Below are positions 42,226 through 51,249 of a DNA stretch of 64,000 nucleotides, piece after piece. Position numbers and translations under genes: made by a program. Source of the stretch: Blastomonas ursincola (GTDB lineage Bacteria > Pseudomonadota > Alphaproteobacteria > Sphingomonadales > Sphingomonadaceae); assembly GCF_013607875.1 (NCBI RefSeq), contig NZ_VDES01000001.1, positions 310,001 through 374,000 of the forward strand, in the 5' to 3' direction. Positions within the stretch are counted from its first letter, which is position 1, and every line of letters starts with the position of its first letter. The notes beneath the pieces were generated by a model. It worked only from the letters and a program-made list of their open reading frames with translations. It did no database searches and was not told where the DNA came from.

Positions 42226-43895
42226 GCCGTCCGATGTTCGCGCGCACCGCCGCGCTCGCCGCCGCCCTGCTTGCCAGCGCCGCCTCGCCTGTCTGGGCTG
42301 ATGGGCTGATCGACAATGTCAACGGCATGACGCTCGACGCCAAGGGCAAGGTCGTCAGTTTCACCGGTCTGGTCATCGACAATGACGGCAAGGTGAAGCA
42401 GCTGCTCGAACGCCGCGACAAGCGTCCCGAAAAGCTCGACTACAAGCTCGATGGCGATGGCCGCACGCTGATGCCCGGCATCATCGACGCGCATGGCCAT
42501 GTCATGGGGCTGGGCTTCTCGCTGCTGACGCTCGACCTGTCGGGCACGAAATCGCTCGAAGAGGCGCTCGCCAAGATCAAGGCCTATGCCGACGAGAATC
42601 CCAGCCGCCCGTGGATCATCGGGCGCGGATGGAACCAGGAGAAATGGGGTCTGGGCCGCTTTCCCACCGCTGCCGATCTCGACGCAGTCGTGCCCGATCG
42701 CCCGGTCTGGCTCGAAAGGGTCGACGGCCATGCCGGCTGGGCGAACACCGCCGCGATGAAGGCTGCGGGCGTCAAGCCCGACGTCAAGGATCCCGCCGGC
42801 GGCAGGGTCGAGCGGATCGGCGGCAAGCCTGCGGGCGTGTTCGTCGATGCCGCCGAGGCGCTGGTCAGCAAGTCAGTGCCGCCACCGCGCGCGGTCGATC
42901 GCGATGCTGCGCTGATCGCGGCGCAGGACCATCTGCTCGCACTCGGCATTACCGGCATCGCCGATATGGGCACGACGATCGACGATTGGCAGGCCTATCG
43001 CCGCGCCGGGGACGAAGGCCGGTTGCGCGTTCGCATCATGTCCTATGCCGCCGGGATCGAGGCGATGGTCGCGATCGGCGGCCCCCGCCCGACCCCCTGG
43101 CTCTATGACGACCGGCTGCGGCTCAATGGCGTGAAGCTCTATCTCGATGGCGCGCTCGGCTCGCGCGGGGCGCTGCTCAAGGCCGATTATGCGGACATGC
43201 CGGGTCAGCGCGGGCTAGCATTCGTCAACGACACCCAGCTGCTCAACATGATGAGCCGTGCCGCGATGGACGATTTCCAGGTCGCTGCGCACGCCATCGG
43301 CGATGGTGCCAATGCGCAGGCGCTCTCGGCGATCGAGGAGCTGGCCAAGGATTACAAGGGCGACCGCCGCTGGCGCATCGAGCATGCGCAGATCATCGAC
43401 CCCGTGGATATCCCGCGCTTCGCCAAGAACGGTATCATTGCCTCGATGCAGCCGGTGCACCAGATTTCGGATCGGCTGATGGCCGAAGCCCGGCTGGGCC
43501 CGGCGCGGCTGGCGGGCGCCTATGCCTGGAAGACACTGAGCCAGGCGGGCGTGCCCTTGGCCTTCGGCTCGGACACGCCAGTGGAATCGCCCGATCCCTT
43601 TGCCGGGCTGGCTGCCGCAATCACCCGCGAAGGCGCCGACGGCCAGCCTTTTGGGGGCTGGCAGCCCCAGGAGCGGCTTGGCAGGACCGAAGCGATCGAC
43701 GCATTCACGCGCGGCGCAGCCTATGCCGGGTTCGCCGAAGACCGGTTCGGCACGCTGATGCCCGGCATGCGTGCGGATTTCATCCTGCTCGATGTCGATC
43801 CGCTGCTCAGCACGCCCGGTGAATTGCGCAGCGCGAAGGTCGTGGAAACCTGGGTTGGTGGCGTTCGTCGCTATCAACGCGATGACGACCGTTAG
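42222..43895 (+). CDS. Exported amidohydrolase (YtcJ/NfdA-like)
   Basis: The 557-residue protein has a signal peptide (about residues 1-26, ending SPVWAD). Metal-site HxH is in DAHGHVMG (His91/His93); later ligands are in VAAHAIGDGAN and RIEHAQIID, and the Asp in FGSDTPVESPDPF. This is the YtcJ-like branch of the amidohydrolase superfamily (Amidohydro_3), acting in the periplasm. YtcJ-like enzymes hydrolyse N-substituted formamides or acyl amino acids, but the real substrate here is unknown. Translational coupling to the dehydrogenase gene implies a shared pathway. Confidence 0.88.
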   Translation: MSRPMFARTAALAAALLASAASPVWADGLIDNVNGMTLDAKGKVVSFTGLVIDNDGKVKQLLERRDKRPEKLDYKLDGDGRTLMPGIIDAHGHVMGLGFSLLTLDLSGTKSLEEALAKIKAYADENPSRPWIIGRGWNQEKWGLGRFPTAADLDAVVPDRPVWLERVDGHAGWANTAAMKAAGVKPDVKDPAGGRVERIGGKPAGVFVDAAEALVSKSVPPPRAVDRDAALIAAQDHLLALGITGIADMGTTIDDWQAYRRAGDEGRLRVRIMSYAAGIEAMVAIGGPRPTPWLYDDRLRLNGVKLYLDGALGSRGALLKADYADMPGQRGLAFVNDTQLLNMMSRAAMDDFQVAAHAIGDGANAQALSAIEELAKDYKGDRRWRIEHAQIIDPVDIPRFAKNGIIASMQPVHQISDRLMAEARLGPARLAGAYAWKTLSQAGVPLAFGSDTPVESPDPFAGLAAAITREGADGQPFGGWQPQERLGRTEAIDAFTRGAAYAGFAEDRFGTLMPGMRADFILLDVDPLLSTPGELRSAKVVETWVGGVRRYQRDDDR

Positions 43896-44136
43896 GTGTC
43901 AAATTTGCGATAGGTTAACCATGGCGAAACTATTCGTTGCCCGGTTGCAACAGCCTGCCACAAAAGCCTTTTTGCCCCGTATTTGGGCCGAAAACCGGCT
44001 TGCACGCATGGAACTTTCGGCTTAGTGGGGCATTGAGCGCCGGGAAGAGCTCGTAAAACACTCTTTTCGCAACGGGTTGCAATGTCTTGATTTCAATAGA
44101 TTAAGACGCAATTTTGAATACGTGACGGAGGCTATA

Positions 44137-44358
44137 ATGAAGAATCGTTTTGCTGTGGCAGCTCTTGCCGCACTCGCCGTCGCCGCAACGCCTGTGCTGG
44201 CTCAGACCAGCGTCGCACGCGTTTCGGCTGCTTCGGGTGACGAGAGCGAAGCCGAAGGCAGCACCGGCATCATCATCGGTGTCGTGGCTGCTGCTGCCGT
44301 GATCGGCGGTATCGTGATCGCTGCCGACCAGGACAGCGACACCCCGACCAGCCCCTGA
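44137..44358 (+). CDS. Small exported/membrane protein, unknown function
   Basis: A 73-residue product with a signal peptide (MKNRFAVAALAALAVAATPVLAQ). A short Ser/Glu-rich linker follows, then one hydrophobic glycine/alanine helix (GIIIGVVAAAAVIGGIVIAA) and an acidic tail ending DTPTSP. I know similar small proteins in sphingomonads only as hypothetical. GACGGAGG precedes the ATG, the upstream untranslated stretch is about 240 bases, and a strong terminator follows, so it is likely a monocistronic, well-expressed gene. The longer frame from 44077 adds residues before the signal and is rejected. Confidence 0.75.
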   Translation: MKNRFAVAALAALAVAATPVLAQTSVARVSAASGDESEAEGSTGIIIGVVAAAAVIGGIVIAADQDSDTPTSP

Positions 44359-44402
44359 CTTCGATCAGGAGCCGTCGGGCCGCTCTGGTCCGATCAGTTC
44401 AG

Positions 44403-44434
44403 GAAAACGGGGTCTTCGGGCCCCGTTTTTTTGT
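44403..44434 (+). terminator. Rho-independent terminator of the small exported protein gene
   Basis: A stem ACGGGG/CCCCGT around a TCTTCGGG loop region is followed by seven T residues. Confidence 0.85.
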
Positions 44435-44561
44435 GCCTGAAGCGCGCGTCATGCGCTGCCAGCGATAAGCTGCAGAACAACATAAAAGGCGCTTGACCAA
44501 GGTCTTGCCCCTCCCGCTCCGACGCTTACGAAAAAAATTCGCTTCACTGCATTTTTTCGGT

Positions 44562-44586
44562 GGAACCTAACAAGGGCCGGAGGGTT
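44562..44586 (+). promoter_or_regulatory. EcfG-type general stress promoter
   Basis: GGAAC (44562-44566), 16 bases, then GGTT (44583-44586) matches the alphaproteobacterial EcfG/SigT consensus (GGAAC-N16/17-CGTT, with G for C). It lies directly before the hairpins of the candidate small RNA. Confidence 0.6.
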
Positions 44587-44593
44587 TTTGCTT

Positions 44594-44694
44594 CAGGACG
44601 GCAGACCAAGCCCCCCCTCCAATGCCGTCCTAAAAAACATGAGCCCGGGCGCGCGATCCTCCCCCCTTCTCATCGCGCCCGGGCTTATATTTTG
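44594..44694 (+). ncRNA. Candidate GsrN-like small RNA with C-rich loops
   Basis: Two strong hairpins follow the EcfG-type promoter. Hairpin 1 pairs AGGACGGCA with TGCCGTCCT (44595-44603/44623-44631) around a 19-base loop containing CCCCCCCTCC. Hairpin 2 pairs AGCCCGGGCGCG.AT with ATCGCGCCCGGGCT (44642-44657/44672-44685, one 2-base bulge), has a CCTCCCCCC loop, and ends in a T-rich tail (TATATTTTG), so it can serve as terminator. Predicted length is about 100 bases. Loops carrying CCUCC imitate an anti-Shine-Dalgarno. An EcfG-driven, C-loop RNA of this size is the pattern of GsrN from Caulobacter. No ORF is supported here. Strand is set by the loops, tail and promoter. Confidence 0.62.
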
Positions 44695-44824
44695 CCCCTC
44701 GCACCAGCACCGAACACGAAGCCTTGCGTCGCTTCGCTAAAATGCGCAGAACAGGCGCATTCGGGTCGCACCGCAACATCTTGCTCGCGCGAACGCGCGC
44801 AGCCGGGTGCCGTGAGGGTTTCCG
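44695..44824. other. Short intergenic stretch before the TPR-CHAT gene
   Basis: I see no additional gene; the segment probably contains the promoter and leader of the TPR-CHAT gene. GTGAGGG precedes its ATG by only a few bases. Confidence 0.4.
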
Positions 44825-47800
44825 ATGCGATCCCAACCGCCATTTCGCGCCAGATCGCTGAAGATCGGGTCCTGGATCCGGCTTGGCTGGGCCTTTGTTC
44901 CGGCGACGGCATTGCTCGCTGTTGCAGGCCCTGCGCAGAGCCAGTCCGCCAAGTCGGACATGGCAGCGAGCCAGGCTGCCAAGAGCGCGGCCGATGCGCC
45001 TGACACCGATCCGCTCATGGCCGAGATCGAACGCTTTCGCGCGATCGACGCCGAGGCCTTTGCAGCCAAGGATTATGCGCGTGCCGCCGAGGCCTCCGCC
45101 AGGGTTTTGGCGCTGGCCGAGCCGCTGGGCGATGACAGTTTCGTCCTGGCGCGCGCGCTGAACGACCATGCGCTAAACCTGATGTTCGCCGGCAAGCCAG
45201 TCGATGCCGAACCTATCATGCGCCGGGCGCTGACGCTTTACGCCGGGCAGCTCGGCGCCGACCATCCCGAAACGCTGAAGGCTGAGGCCAATCTGGGCGC
45301 GGTGCTGTTCAATGCAGGCCAGATCGAGCAGGCCGCCACCGCCTATCGTACAGCCCTTGACGGCTTCCGCGGCAAGCTGGGGATCGACGACCCGACGACC
45401 CGCGATGCGGCCGCCAATCTCGTCGACATGCTCTATCGCCTCGCGCGTCGCGACGAGGCCATTCCTGTCCAGGCCGAGCTGCTCGACAGCCTGAAACGCG
45501 ATCCCGGCCCGGATCACCCCGATACCTTGCTGCAGCAAAAGGTGCTGGCCACTCTCCAGATCGAGATGGGCCGGTATGAGCCGGCGCGAGGCCTGTTGCG
45601 CGATGCCTTGCCGCGTGTCGAGACGGCCCTGGGCAAGACTCATCCGCTGGCGACCGAAATTCTGGCCATGCTCTCGGTCACCTACGAACGCGTCGGCGAT
45701 TATGCAGGGGCGGAACCCCTGGCCCGCGAGGCGCTGTCGCGCGCGCGCGAAGCTGCAGGACAGGACAGCCCCTCGACATTTCTCGCCAATGTCGCCCTGG
45801 GCAATATCCGCATCGCGCTGGCGCGTTTCGCAGAGGCCGAAGCCGATCTGAAGCCTGCCTATCAGGCATCGCTGACCAACCCGGGGGAAGCGAGCGAACT
45901 CAGCCTGGCGCTCGCGCGTTCGCTGGCCACGGTCTATCTCAATACCGGACAGTTCCGCGAGGGCACCGCCATCATGGAACGCGCGACCGAAGTGGTGAAA
46001 CGCCATTATCCGCCGACCAACAGCTTTGCCCATGTCATTCCGGGCACCCTGGTCTCGCTGCTGCTGGCATCCGGAAAGTACAGCGAGGCCGAACCGATCA
46101 GCGCGGCCTTGCTTGCCGACATCCGCAAGGTGCGCGGCGTCGACAATCGCGATGCGATCAACGTCGCTGCCAATCACGCGCTGCTCCTCACCAACATGGG
46201 CCGCTATGCCGAGGCCGAAGCGCTGACCGAGGAAATCTATCCCCATCAGCTCGCGCAACTGGGCCGCGATCATTCCGAGACGCTGTCCAACCGCAACAAC
46301 CTGGCGCTGATCCAGATCTATCGCGGGCAGTATACCGAAGCGGAAGCGCTGCTGCTCGAGACCCAGGCGCTCGCGCTCGAACGCTATGGGCGCCAGCACC
46401 CGATCTGGCAGGGAACGGCCGTCAATCTCGCGCTGGTGCTGGTGCAGCAACGGCGTTACGCCGAGGCCGAAGCGGTCTATCAGGCAAGCCTCGATGCGCT
46501 GACCAAGGCTTTGGGGCCCGACCACGTCTCGGTGCTGCAGACCCGCGCCAACATCGCCGACATGAGGCTTCAGCGCGGCGATTTCGCCAGCGCTGCGGAC
46601 ATTCTGGCGTCGGTGCTGGAACGGGGCGCCGCGCAATCGGCGCAGCAGAGCCAGTTGCTCATCCTCGCCCGGACCAATCTGGGCATAGCGCAGCTGCTGC
46701 TTGATCGCCCGAAAGAAGCCGAAGCAAATCTGCGCCAGGTCGTGGACCTTCCGTTCGAAACCCTGCCCCGCGATCACCCGCTGCGCTTTGCCGCGCAGTC
46801 GCGGCTGGCGCTGGTCTATGCCCAGCGCGACGATTATGCGGCCGCAGATGCGATCTATACCGATCTGTCGCAAAGCCAGATCGCGGCCTTCGGCCTTTCC
46901 CATCCCAACAGCCTCGACACGCTTTCGATCCTGACCCGCGCCCGGATTGCCAACAGCGCTGCCGGCACCGATCGTCTGACCCCCGCCCGGATGCTGCTCC
47001 AGGGACTCGCCGAGCGCATCGGTGCCGCCGACAATGGCCTGGGCGGAGAAGCGCAGAGCAAGCGCGACCGCGCCAATCTGGCCGACTATTACAGCCGGGC
47101 GGTCGATGCGATGTGGCTCGCCCGCAGCCAGGACCTTGCGACGATCCGCGGCGAGGCCTTTGCCGCGCTGCAAGGCGCCATTGCGGGCGGCGCCAATGAC
47201 GCCATCGCGCGCATGGCTGCGCGCGGCTTGGCCGATAGCATCGATCCCGCGCTGGGCGATCTGGTGCGCGAACGCGAGATGCTGGCCAGCGGCTGGACCG
47301 AGAATGCCCGTAATTATAACGAGGCGCTGGCCAGTACCGCACCGGGCGCGGCAGAATTGCGCACCAACCTGCTGGCAGGCCGCAAGTTCATGGTCGATCG
47401 CATCGCTGCGATCGATCAGACCCTTCGCCAGCAGTTTCCGCAATATTTCGCGCTGGTGCGGCCCGAGCCGCTGTCCGAAACCCAGGCCGAGCAGCTGCTG
47501 GGCACCGATGAGGCGGCGCTGCTCATCGTGCCCAGCGACAAGGGAACGCATATCTTTGCGGTCAGCGCGGCGGGCACGGTCTGGCACAAGGCGGATGCGG
47601 ACAGCGACGAGATCGCTGCCAAGGTTCGCCGGCTGCTATGGGATGTCGGCGCGAACGTGAACGTCGATGCGGTCGAGGATGCGCAATGGTCGAACGAGGG
47701 TGACGGCGCCTATCCCTTCGATCGGGGCACCGCCTTTGCGCTCTATGAGGCGCTCATCGCCCCGGTGGCGGAGACGATCAGGGGCAAGCGCCACCTGTTC

Positions 47801-48823
47801 ATTGCCGCAGGTGGTCCGCTCTCGTCGCTGCCCTTCGGCATGCTGGTCACCGAAAAGCCCGAAGGCGCGGACGGTGACCCCGCCAATCTGCGCGCAACCC
47901 GATGGTTTGCCGATGCGCATGCGCTGATCCAGATACCGTCGCTGCAATCGCTCAAGTTCCTGCGCGACAAGCGCGCGAGGGCCGCGATAAACGGAGCGGC
48001 CACGCGCCAGCCGTTCATGGGCTTTGGCGATCCGGCGCTCGACGGCCAGGCGGTACAGCGCGGCAGCGGGGGGCGGGGGGCGTTCGTCAAGGGCCAGGGC
48101 CGCGATCCCCGCCGGGCGCGGCCACAGGGTCTCGCCGCCGCGCAGGCGTTCCTGCCGGGCACCACGCGCTCGGGAGGCGGCATTGCCAATATCGCAGCAC
48201 TCAAGTCGATGGCGCGGCTGCCGGGCACGGCGCAGGAACTGGCGGCTATGCGCACCGCATTGGGGGCAGAGCCCGCCAGCGTGATCACCGGACAGCAGGC
48301 GACTGAAACCAATGTCCGCAAGGCAAAGTTGTCCGACGCCCGCATCGTGGCGCTGGCGACGCATGGGCTGATGGCCGGCGAGATCCAGGGCGCGGCCGAA
48401 CCCGGGCTGGTGTTCACCCCGCCCGATGCCGCCAGCGAAGTCGATGACGGGCTGCTGACGGCCTCCGAGGTCGCGGGGCTGAAGCTCGATGCCGATTGGG
48501 TTATCCTCTCGGCCTGCAACACGGCGGCGGGTGACGGATCGGAAGGCGCGCCCGGCCTGTCCGGATTGGCGCGCGCGTTCTTCTATGCGGGGGCGCGCAA
48601 CCTGCTCGCCTCGCACTGGCCCGTGCGCGACGACGTAGCAGCGAAGATGACGGTGCGGACGATCGAGATCGCGCGCGACAACCCTGCCCTTTCCCGCGCG
48701 GAAGCCTTTGCCCAGGCGATGCGCGAGATCCGCAACGATGCCAGCCAGGATTCGGACAGCGACACGCTCGCGCATCCCAATGCCTGGGCGCCGTTCACGC
48801 TGATCGGTGACGGCACGCGCTAG
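44825..48823 (+). CDS. Exported TPR-CHAT domain protein
   Basis: The 1,332-residue protein has an N-terminal signal or anchor (AFVPATALLAVAGPAQSQ). A run of ten or more kinesin-light-chain-like TPR units follows (about 50-750; repeated YAEAEALTEEIYP, GRYAEAEAL, YTEAEALLLETQAL), then a linker. The C-terminal CHAT domain (about 940-1,330) has the caspase-type dyad His1180 (ALATHG) and Cys1231 (LSACNTA). ASHWPVRDD and HPNAWAPFTLIG are the usual CHAT end motifs. CHAT proteases are caspase relatives seen in signalling and defence, where the TPR part senses or binds the substrate. A periplasmic location would be uncommon and is inferred from the signal. Confidence 0.88.
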   Translation: MRSQPPFRARSLKIGSWIRLGWAFVPATALLAVAGPAQSQSAKSDMAASQAAKSAADAPDTDPLMAEIERFRAIDAEAFAAKDYARAAEASARVLALAEPLGDDSFVLARALNDHALNLMFAGKPVDAEPIMRRALTLYAGQLGADHPETLKAEANLGAVLFNAGQIEQAATAYRTALDGFRGKLGIDDPTTRDAAANLVDMLYRLARRDEAIPVQAELLDSLKRDPGPDHPDTLLQQKVLATLQIEMGRYEPARGLLRDALPRVETALGKTHPLATEILAMLSVTYERVGDYAGAEPLAREALSRAREAAGQDSPSTFLANVALGNIRIALARFAEAEADLKPAYQASLTNPGEASELSLALARSLATVYLNTGQFREGTAIMERATEVVKRHYPPTNSFAHVIPGTLVSLLLASGKYSEAEPISAALLADIRKVRGVDNRDAINVAANHALLLTNMGRYAEAEALTEEIYPHQLAQLGRDHSETLSNRNNLALIQIYRGQYTEAEALLLETQALALERYGRQHPIWQGTAVNLALVLVQQRRYAEAEAVYQASLDALTKALGPDHVSVLQTRANIADMRLQRGDFASAADILASVLERGAAQSAQQSQLLILARTNLGIAQLLLDRPKEAEANLRQVVDLPFETLPRDHPLRFAAQSRLALVYAQRDDYAAADAIYTDLSQSQIAAFGLSHPNSLDTLSILTRARIANSAAGTDRLTPARMLLQGLAERIGAADNGLGGEAQSKRDRANLADYYSRAVDAMWLARSQDLATIRGEAFAALQGAIAGGANDAIARMAARGLADSIDPALGDLVREREMLASGWTENARNYNEALASTAPGAAELRTNLLAGRKFMVDRIAAIDQTLRQQFPQYFALVRPEPLSETQAEQLLGTDEAALLIVPSDKGTHIFAVSAAGTVWHKADADSDEIAAKVRRLLWDVGANVNVDAVEDAQWSNEGDGAYPFDRGTAFALYEALIAPVAETIRGKRHLFIAAGGPLSSLPFGMLVTEKPEGADGDPANLRATRWFADAHALIQIPSLQSLKFLRDKRARAAINGAATRQPFMGFGDPALDGQAVQRGSGGRGAFVKGQGRDPRRARPQGLAAAQAFLPGTTRSGGGIANIAALKSMARLPGTAQELAAMRTALGAEPASVITGQQATETNVRKAKLSDARIVALATHGLMAGEIQGAAEPGLVFTPPDAASEVDDGLLTASEVAGLKLDADWVILSACNTAAGDGSEGAPGLSGLARAFFYAGARNLLASHWPVRDDVAAKMTVRTIEIARDNPALSRAEAFAQAMREIRNDASQDSDSDTLAHPNAWAPFTLIGDGTR

Positions 48824-48855
48824 ACCTGCCCGGCCCCCGGCGCTAAGGCCGGGGG

Positions 48856-49617
48856 ATGACCGCAACCCCCGCCTGGCCGCCGCGCTCTGCCCCGCGCCTG
48901 TTCGTGGATCAGCCGCTGAGCGAAGGCGGTGCGCTGCGCATCGAGGGCAATCAGGCGCATTATCTGCTCAACGTCATGCGCCTGCCCGAAGGCGCGGCGG
49001 TCAAGCTGTTCGATGATGTCAGCGGCGAATATCTCGGCCGGGTAAGCGCGCGCGGCAAGCGAGACCTGATGATCGACATCGAGGGGCAGACCCGGCCGCG
49101 TGAGGCAGCGCCCGATTTCTGGCTGTGCGCCGCGCCAATCAAGAAGCCGCGCTTCGACTTTCTCGCCGAAAAGGCCTGCGAGCTGGGTGTCGCGCGCTTC
49201 GTGCCGGTGCTGACCGAGCGCGCGGTGGTCGACAAGGTCAAGGACGACCGGCTGCGCGGCACGATGATCGAGGCGGCCGAACAATGCGAGCGTACCGCGC
49301 TGCCCGAGATCGCCCCCCTCACCCGGCTCGATGCGCTGCTCAAGGGTTGGCCCGAGGGACGGCACCTGTTCTTTGCCGACGAACGGCTGCACGATGGCAG
49401 CGGTGCATCGCTGGGTGCAGCGCTGGCCGCACACCGGGGGCCAGCGGCAGTGCTGATCGGCCCGGAGGGCGGCTTTACCGATGCCGAGAATGCGGCGATC
49501 CGCAACCATCCCGCCGCCGTGCCGGTGTCGCTCGGCCCGCGCATCCTGCGCGCCGAAACGGCGGCGATTACCGCCACCGCCGTCTGGATGGCGGCGAATG
49601 GCGATTGGGGCACTTGA
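48856..49617 (+). CDS. rsmE: 16S rRNA (uracil-1498-N3)-methyltransferase
   Basis: The 253-residue SPOUT methyltransferase has an N-terminal PUA-like part (FVDQPLSEGGALRIEGNQAHYLLNVMR, loosely). The knot region contains IKKPRFDFLAEKACELGVARFVP, AAEQCERTALPEI, VLIGPEGGFTDAE and LGPRILRAETAAI. These match RsmE throughout. It modifies U1498 in the small ribosomal subunit. Start ATG 48856 follows AGGCCGGGGG and the length is typical. It is followed by gshA, often its neighbour in alphaproteobacteria. Confidence 0.96.
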   Translation: MTATPAWPPRSAPRLFVDQPLSEGGALRIEGNQAHYLLNVMRLPEGAAVKLFDDVSGEYLGRVSARGKRDLMIDIEGQTRPREAAPDFWLCAAPIKKPRFDFLAEKACELGVARFVPVLTERAVVDKVKDDRLRGTMIEAAEQCERTALPEIAPLTRLDALLKGWPEGRHLFFADERLHDGSGASLGAALAAHRGPAAVLIGPEGGFTDAENAAIRNHPAAVPVSLGPRILRAETAAITATAVWMAANGDWGT

Positions 49618-49717
49618 TTGCCTGCGCTTTGACACCATTACACATTTTAAAGCTGGCATGGGTTGCAAGGCGCAACTAAAGCACCGGCGACACGATATTC
49701 AGGGGTTCAGGGCGCAG

Positions 49718-51106
49718 ATGAGTACACGTTCCACGACGGATCAGGACGATCCGATCATCACCTCGATCGCGCAGCTTGCAGAACCGATGGCCGCAGGTGA
49801 AAAGCCCAAGGAGCGCTGGCGCATCGGCACCGAGCACGAAAAATTCGTCTTCTGCCGCAACGATTTCCACGCGCCCAGCTATGACGAGCCCGGCGGCATC
49901 CGTGACCTGCTGATGGCACTGACCGAATTCGGCTGGGAGCCGATCGAGGAGCGCACCCCCGATGGCGGCAGCAACGTCATCGCGATGCGCGGCCCCGACG
50001 GCACGGTGAGCCTCGAGCCTGCCGGTCAGCTCGAACTTTCGGGCGCGCCGCTCGAGAACCTGCACGAAACCTGCGCCGAGACCGGCCGTCATCTCGCCCA
50101 GGTCAAGGCGATCGGCGACAAGACCGGCAAGGGCTTTCTGGGCCTGGGCATGTGGCCCGACAAGACCCGCGCCGAGCTGCCGATCATGCCCAAGGGCCGC
50201 TATGGCATCATGCTGAACCATATGCCGCGCGTCGGCTCGATGGGCCTCGACATGATGCTGCGCACCTGCACGATCCAGGTGAACCTCGATTATTCGAGCG
50301 AAGCCGATATGGCGAAGAAGTTCCGCGTCGGTCTGGCGCTGCAGCCGCTCGCAACCGCGCTATTCGCCAACTCGCCGTTCACCGAAGGCAAGCCCAACGG
50401 CATGCTGTCCTACCGCAGCCATATCTGGTCGGACACCGACCCCGCGCGCACCGGCATGCTGCCGTTCGTGTTCGAGGACGGGTTCGGATACGAGCGCTAT
50501 GTCGAATACATGCTCGACGTGCCGATGTATTTCGTGTTCCGCGACGGGCTGTATATCGATGCGGCGGGGCAGAGCTTCCGCGATTTCCTCGAGGGCAAGC
50601 TGCCCGCCCTGCCCGGCGAGCGCCCGACGCTGAGCGACTGGAACGACCATCTGTCGACCGCCTTTCCCGAAGTGCGTCTGAAGAGCTTCCTCGAGATGCG
50701 CGGCGCCGATGGCGGCCCCTGGAGCCGCATCTGCGCGCTTCCCGCGCTCTGGGTCGGTCTGCTCTACGACCAAGGCGCGCTCGATGCCGCCTGGGATCTG
50801 GTCAAGGGCTGGAGCATCGAAGAGCGCCAGGCGCTGCGCGATTCGGTGCCAAAGCTGGGTCTCGACGCGCCGATCGCGGGCGGGCGCAAGTTGCGCGACA
50901 TTGCAGCGGAGGTGCTCGACATCGCCTCGTCGGGCCTGGCATCGCGCGCGCGGCTCAACAGCAGCGGCGACAACGAGACCGGCTTTCTCGAACCGCTGCG
51001 CGACGTCGTCGCGCGCGGCAAGACCCCGGCGGAAGACCTGCTCGCGCTCTATCACGGCGAATGGGGCGGCGACATCAGCAAGGTCTATGGCGCAATGCAG
51101 TTCTGA
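49718..51106 (+). CDS. gshA: Glutamate-cysteine ligase (proteobacterial/plant type)
   Basis: The 462-residue protein contains WRIGTEHEKFVF, GGSNVIAMRGPDGTVSLEPAGQLELSGAPL (loosely), GMWPDKTRAELPIMPKGRY, MLRTCTIQVNLDYSSEADM and ANSPFTEGKPNG. These are signatures of the alphaproteobacterial/plant-type GshA. It catalyses the first step of glutathione synthesis in the cytoplasm. ATG 49718 is chosen because earlier in-frame codons overlap rsmE and give Arg-rich, family-unlike sequence. Glutathione supports the GST, HCCA-isomerase-like and ArsM proteins encoded elsewhere in this window. Confidence 0.96.
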   Translation: MSTRSTTDQDDPIITSIAQLAEPMAAGEKPKERWRIGTEHEKFVFCRNDFHAPSYDEPGGIRDLLMALTEFGWEPIEERTPDGGSNVIAMRGPDGTVSLEPAGQLELSGAPLENLHETCAETGRHLAQVKAIGDKTGKGFLGLGMWPDKTRAELPIMPKGRYGIMLNHMPRVGSMGLDMMLRTCTIQVNLDYSSEADMAKKFRVGLALQPLATALFANSPFTEGKPNGMLSYRSHIWSDTDPARTGMLPFVFEDGFGYERYVEYMLDVPMYFVFRDGLYIDAAGQSFRDFLEGKLPALPGERPTLSDWNDHLSTAFPEVRLKSFLEMRGADGGPWSRICALPALWVGLLYDQGALDAAWDLVKGWSIEERQALRDSVPKLGLDAPIAGGRKLRDIAAEVLDIASSGLASRARLNSSGDNETGFLEPLRDVVARGKTPAEDLLALYHGEWGGDISKVYGAMQF

Positions 51107-51113
51107 CACCCAT

Positions 51114-51242
51114 CTCTCTCCCTTGAAGGGAGAGGGTTCTGCAATCTTCACTCATTCCCCGTCACCCCCGCGAAGGCGGGGGTCCCGCTTCAACGCGAGG
51201 CTCGCGCAAGAAGCGGGATTCCCGCGTTCACGGGAATGACGG
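51114..51242. repeat. Short CTCTCCC hairpin plus inner-arm palindrome pair (B-B')
   Basis: TCTCTCCCTTGAAGGGAGAG (about 51114-51133) is a simple hairpin of the family seen at 61540. The B-B' pair occupies 51159-51242 with arms CGTCACCCCCGCGAAGGCGG and GGATTCCCGCGTTCACGGGA. The region lies between the convergent gshA and small membrane protein genes. Confidence 0.75.
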
Positions 51243-51249
51243 ATAGGGA

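Noticed and set aside
45173-47587. 804-codon minus-strand frame opposite the TPR-CHAT gene
   Set aside because: Antisense to the repeated TPR region; no motif of its own and no ribosome-binding site seen.
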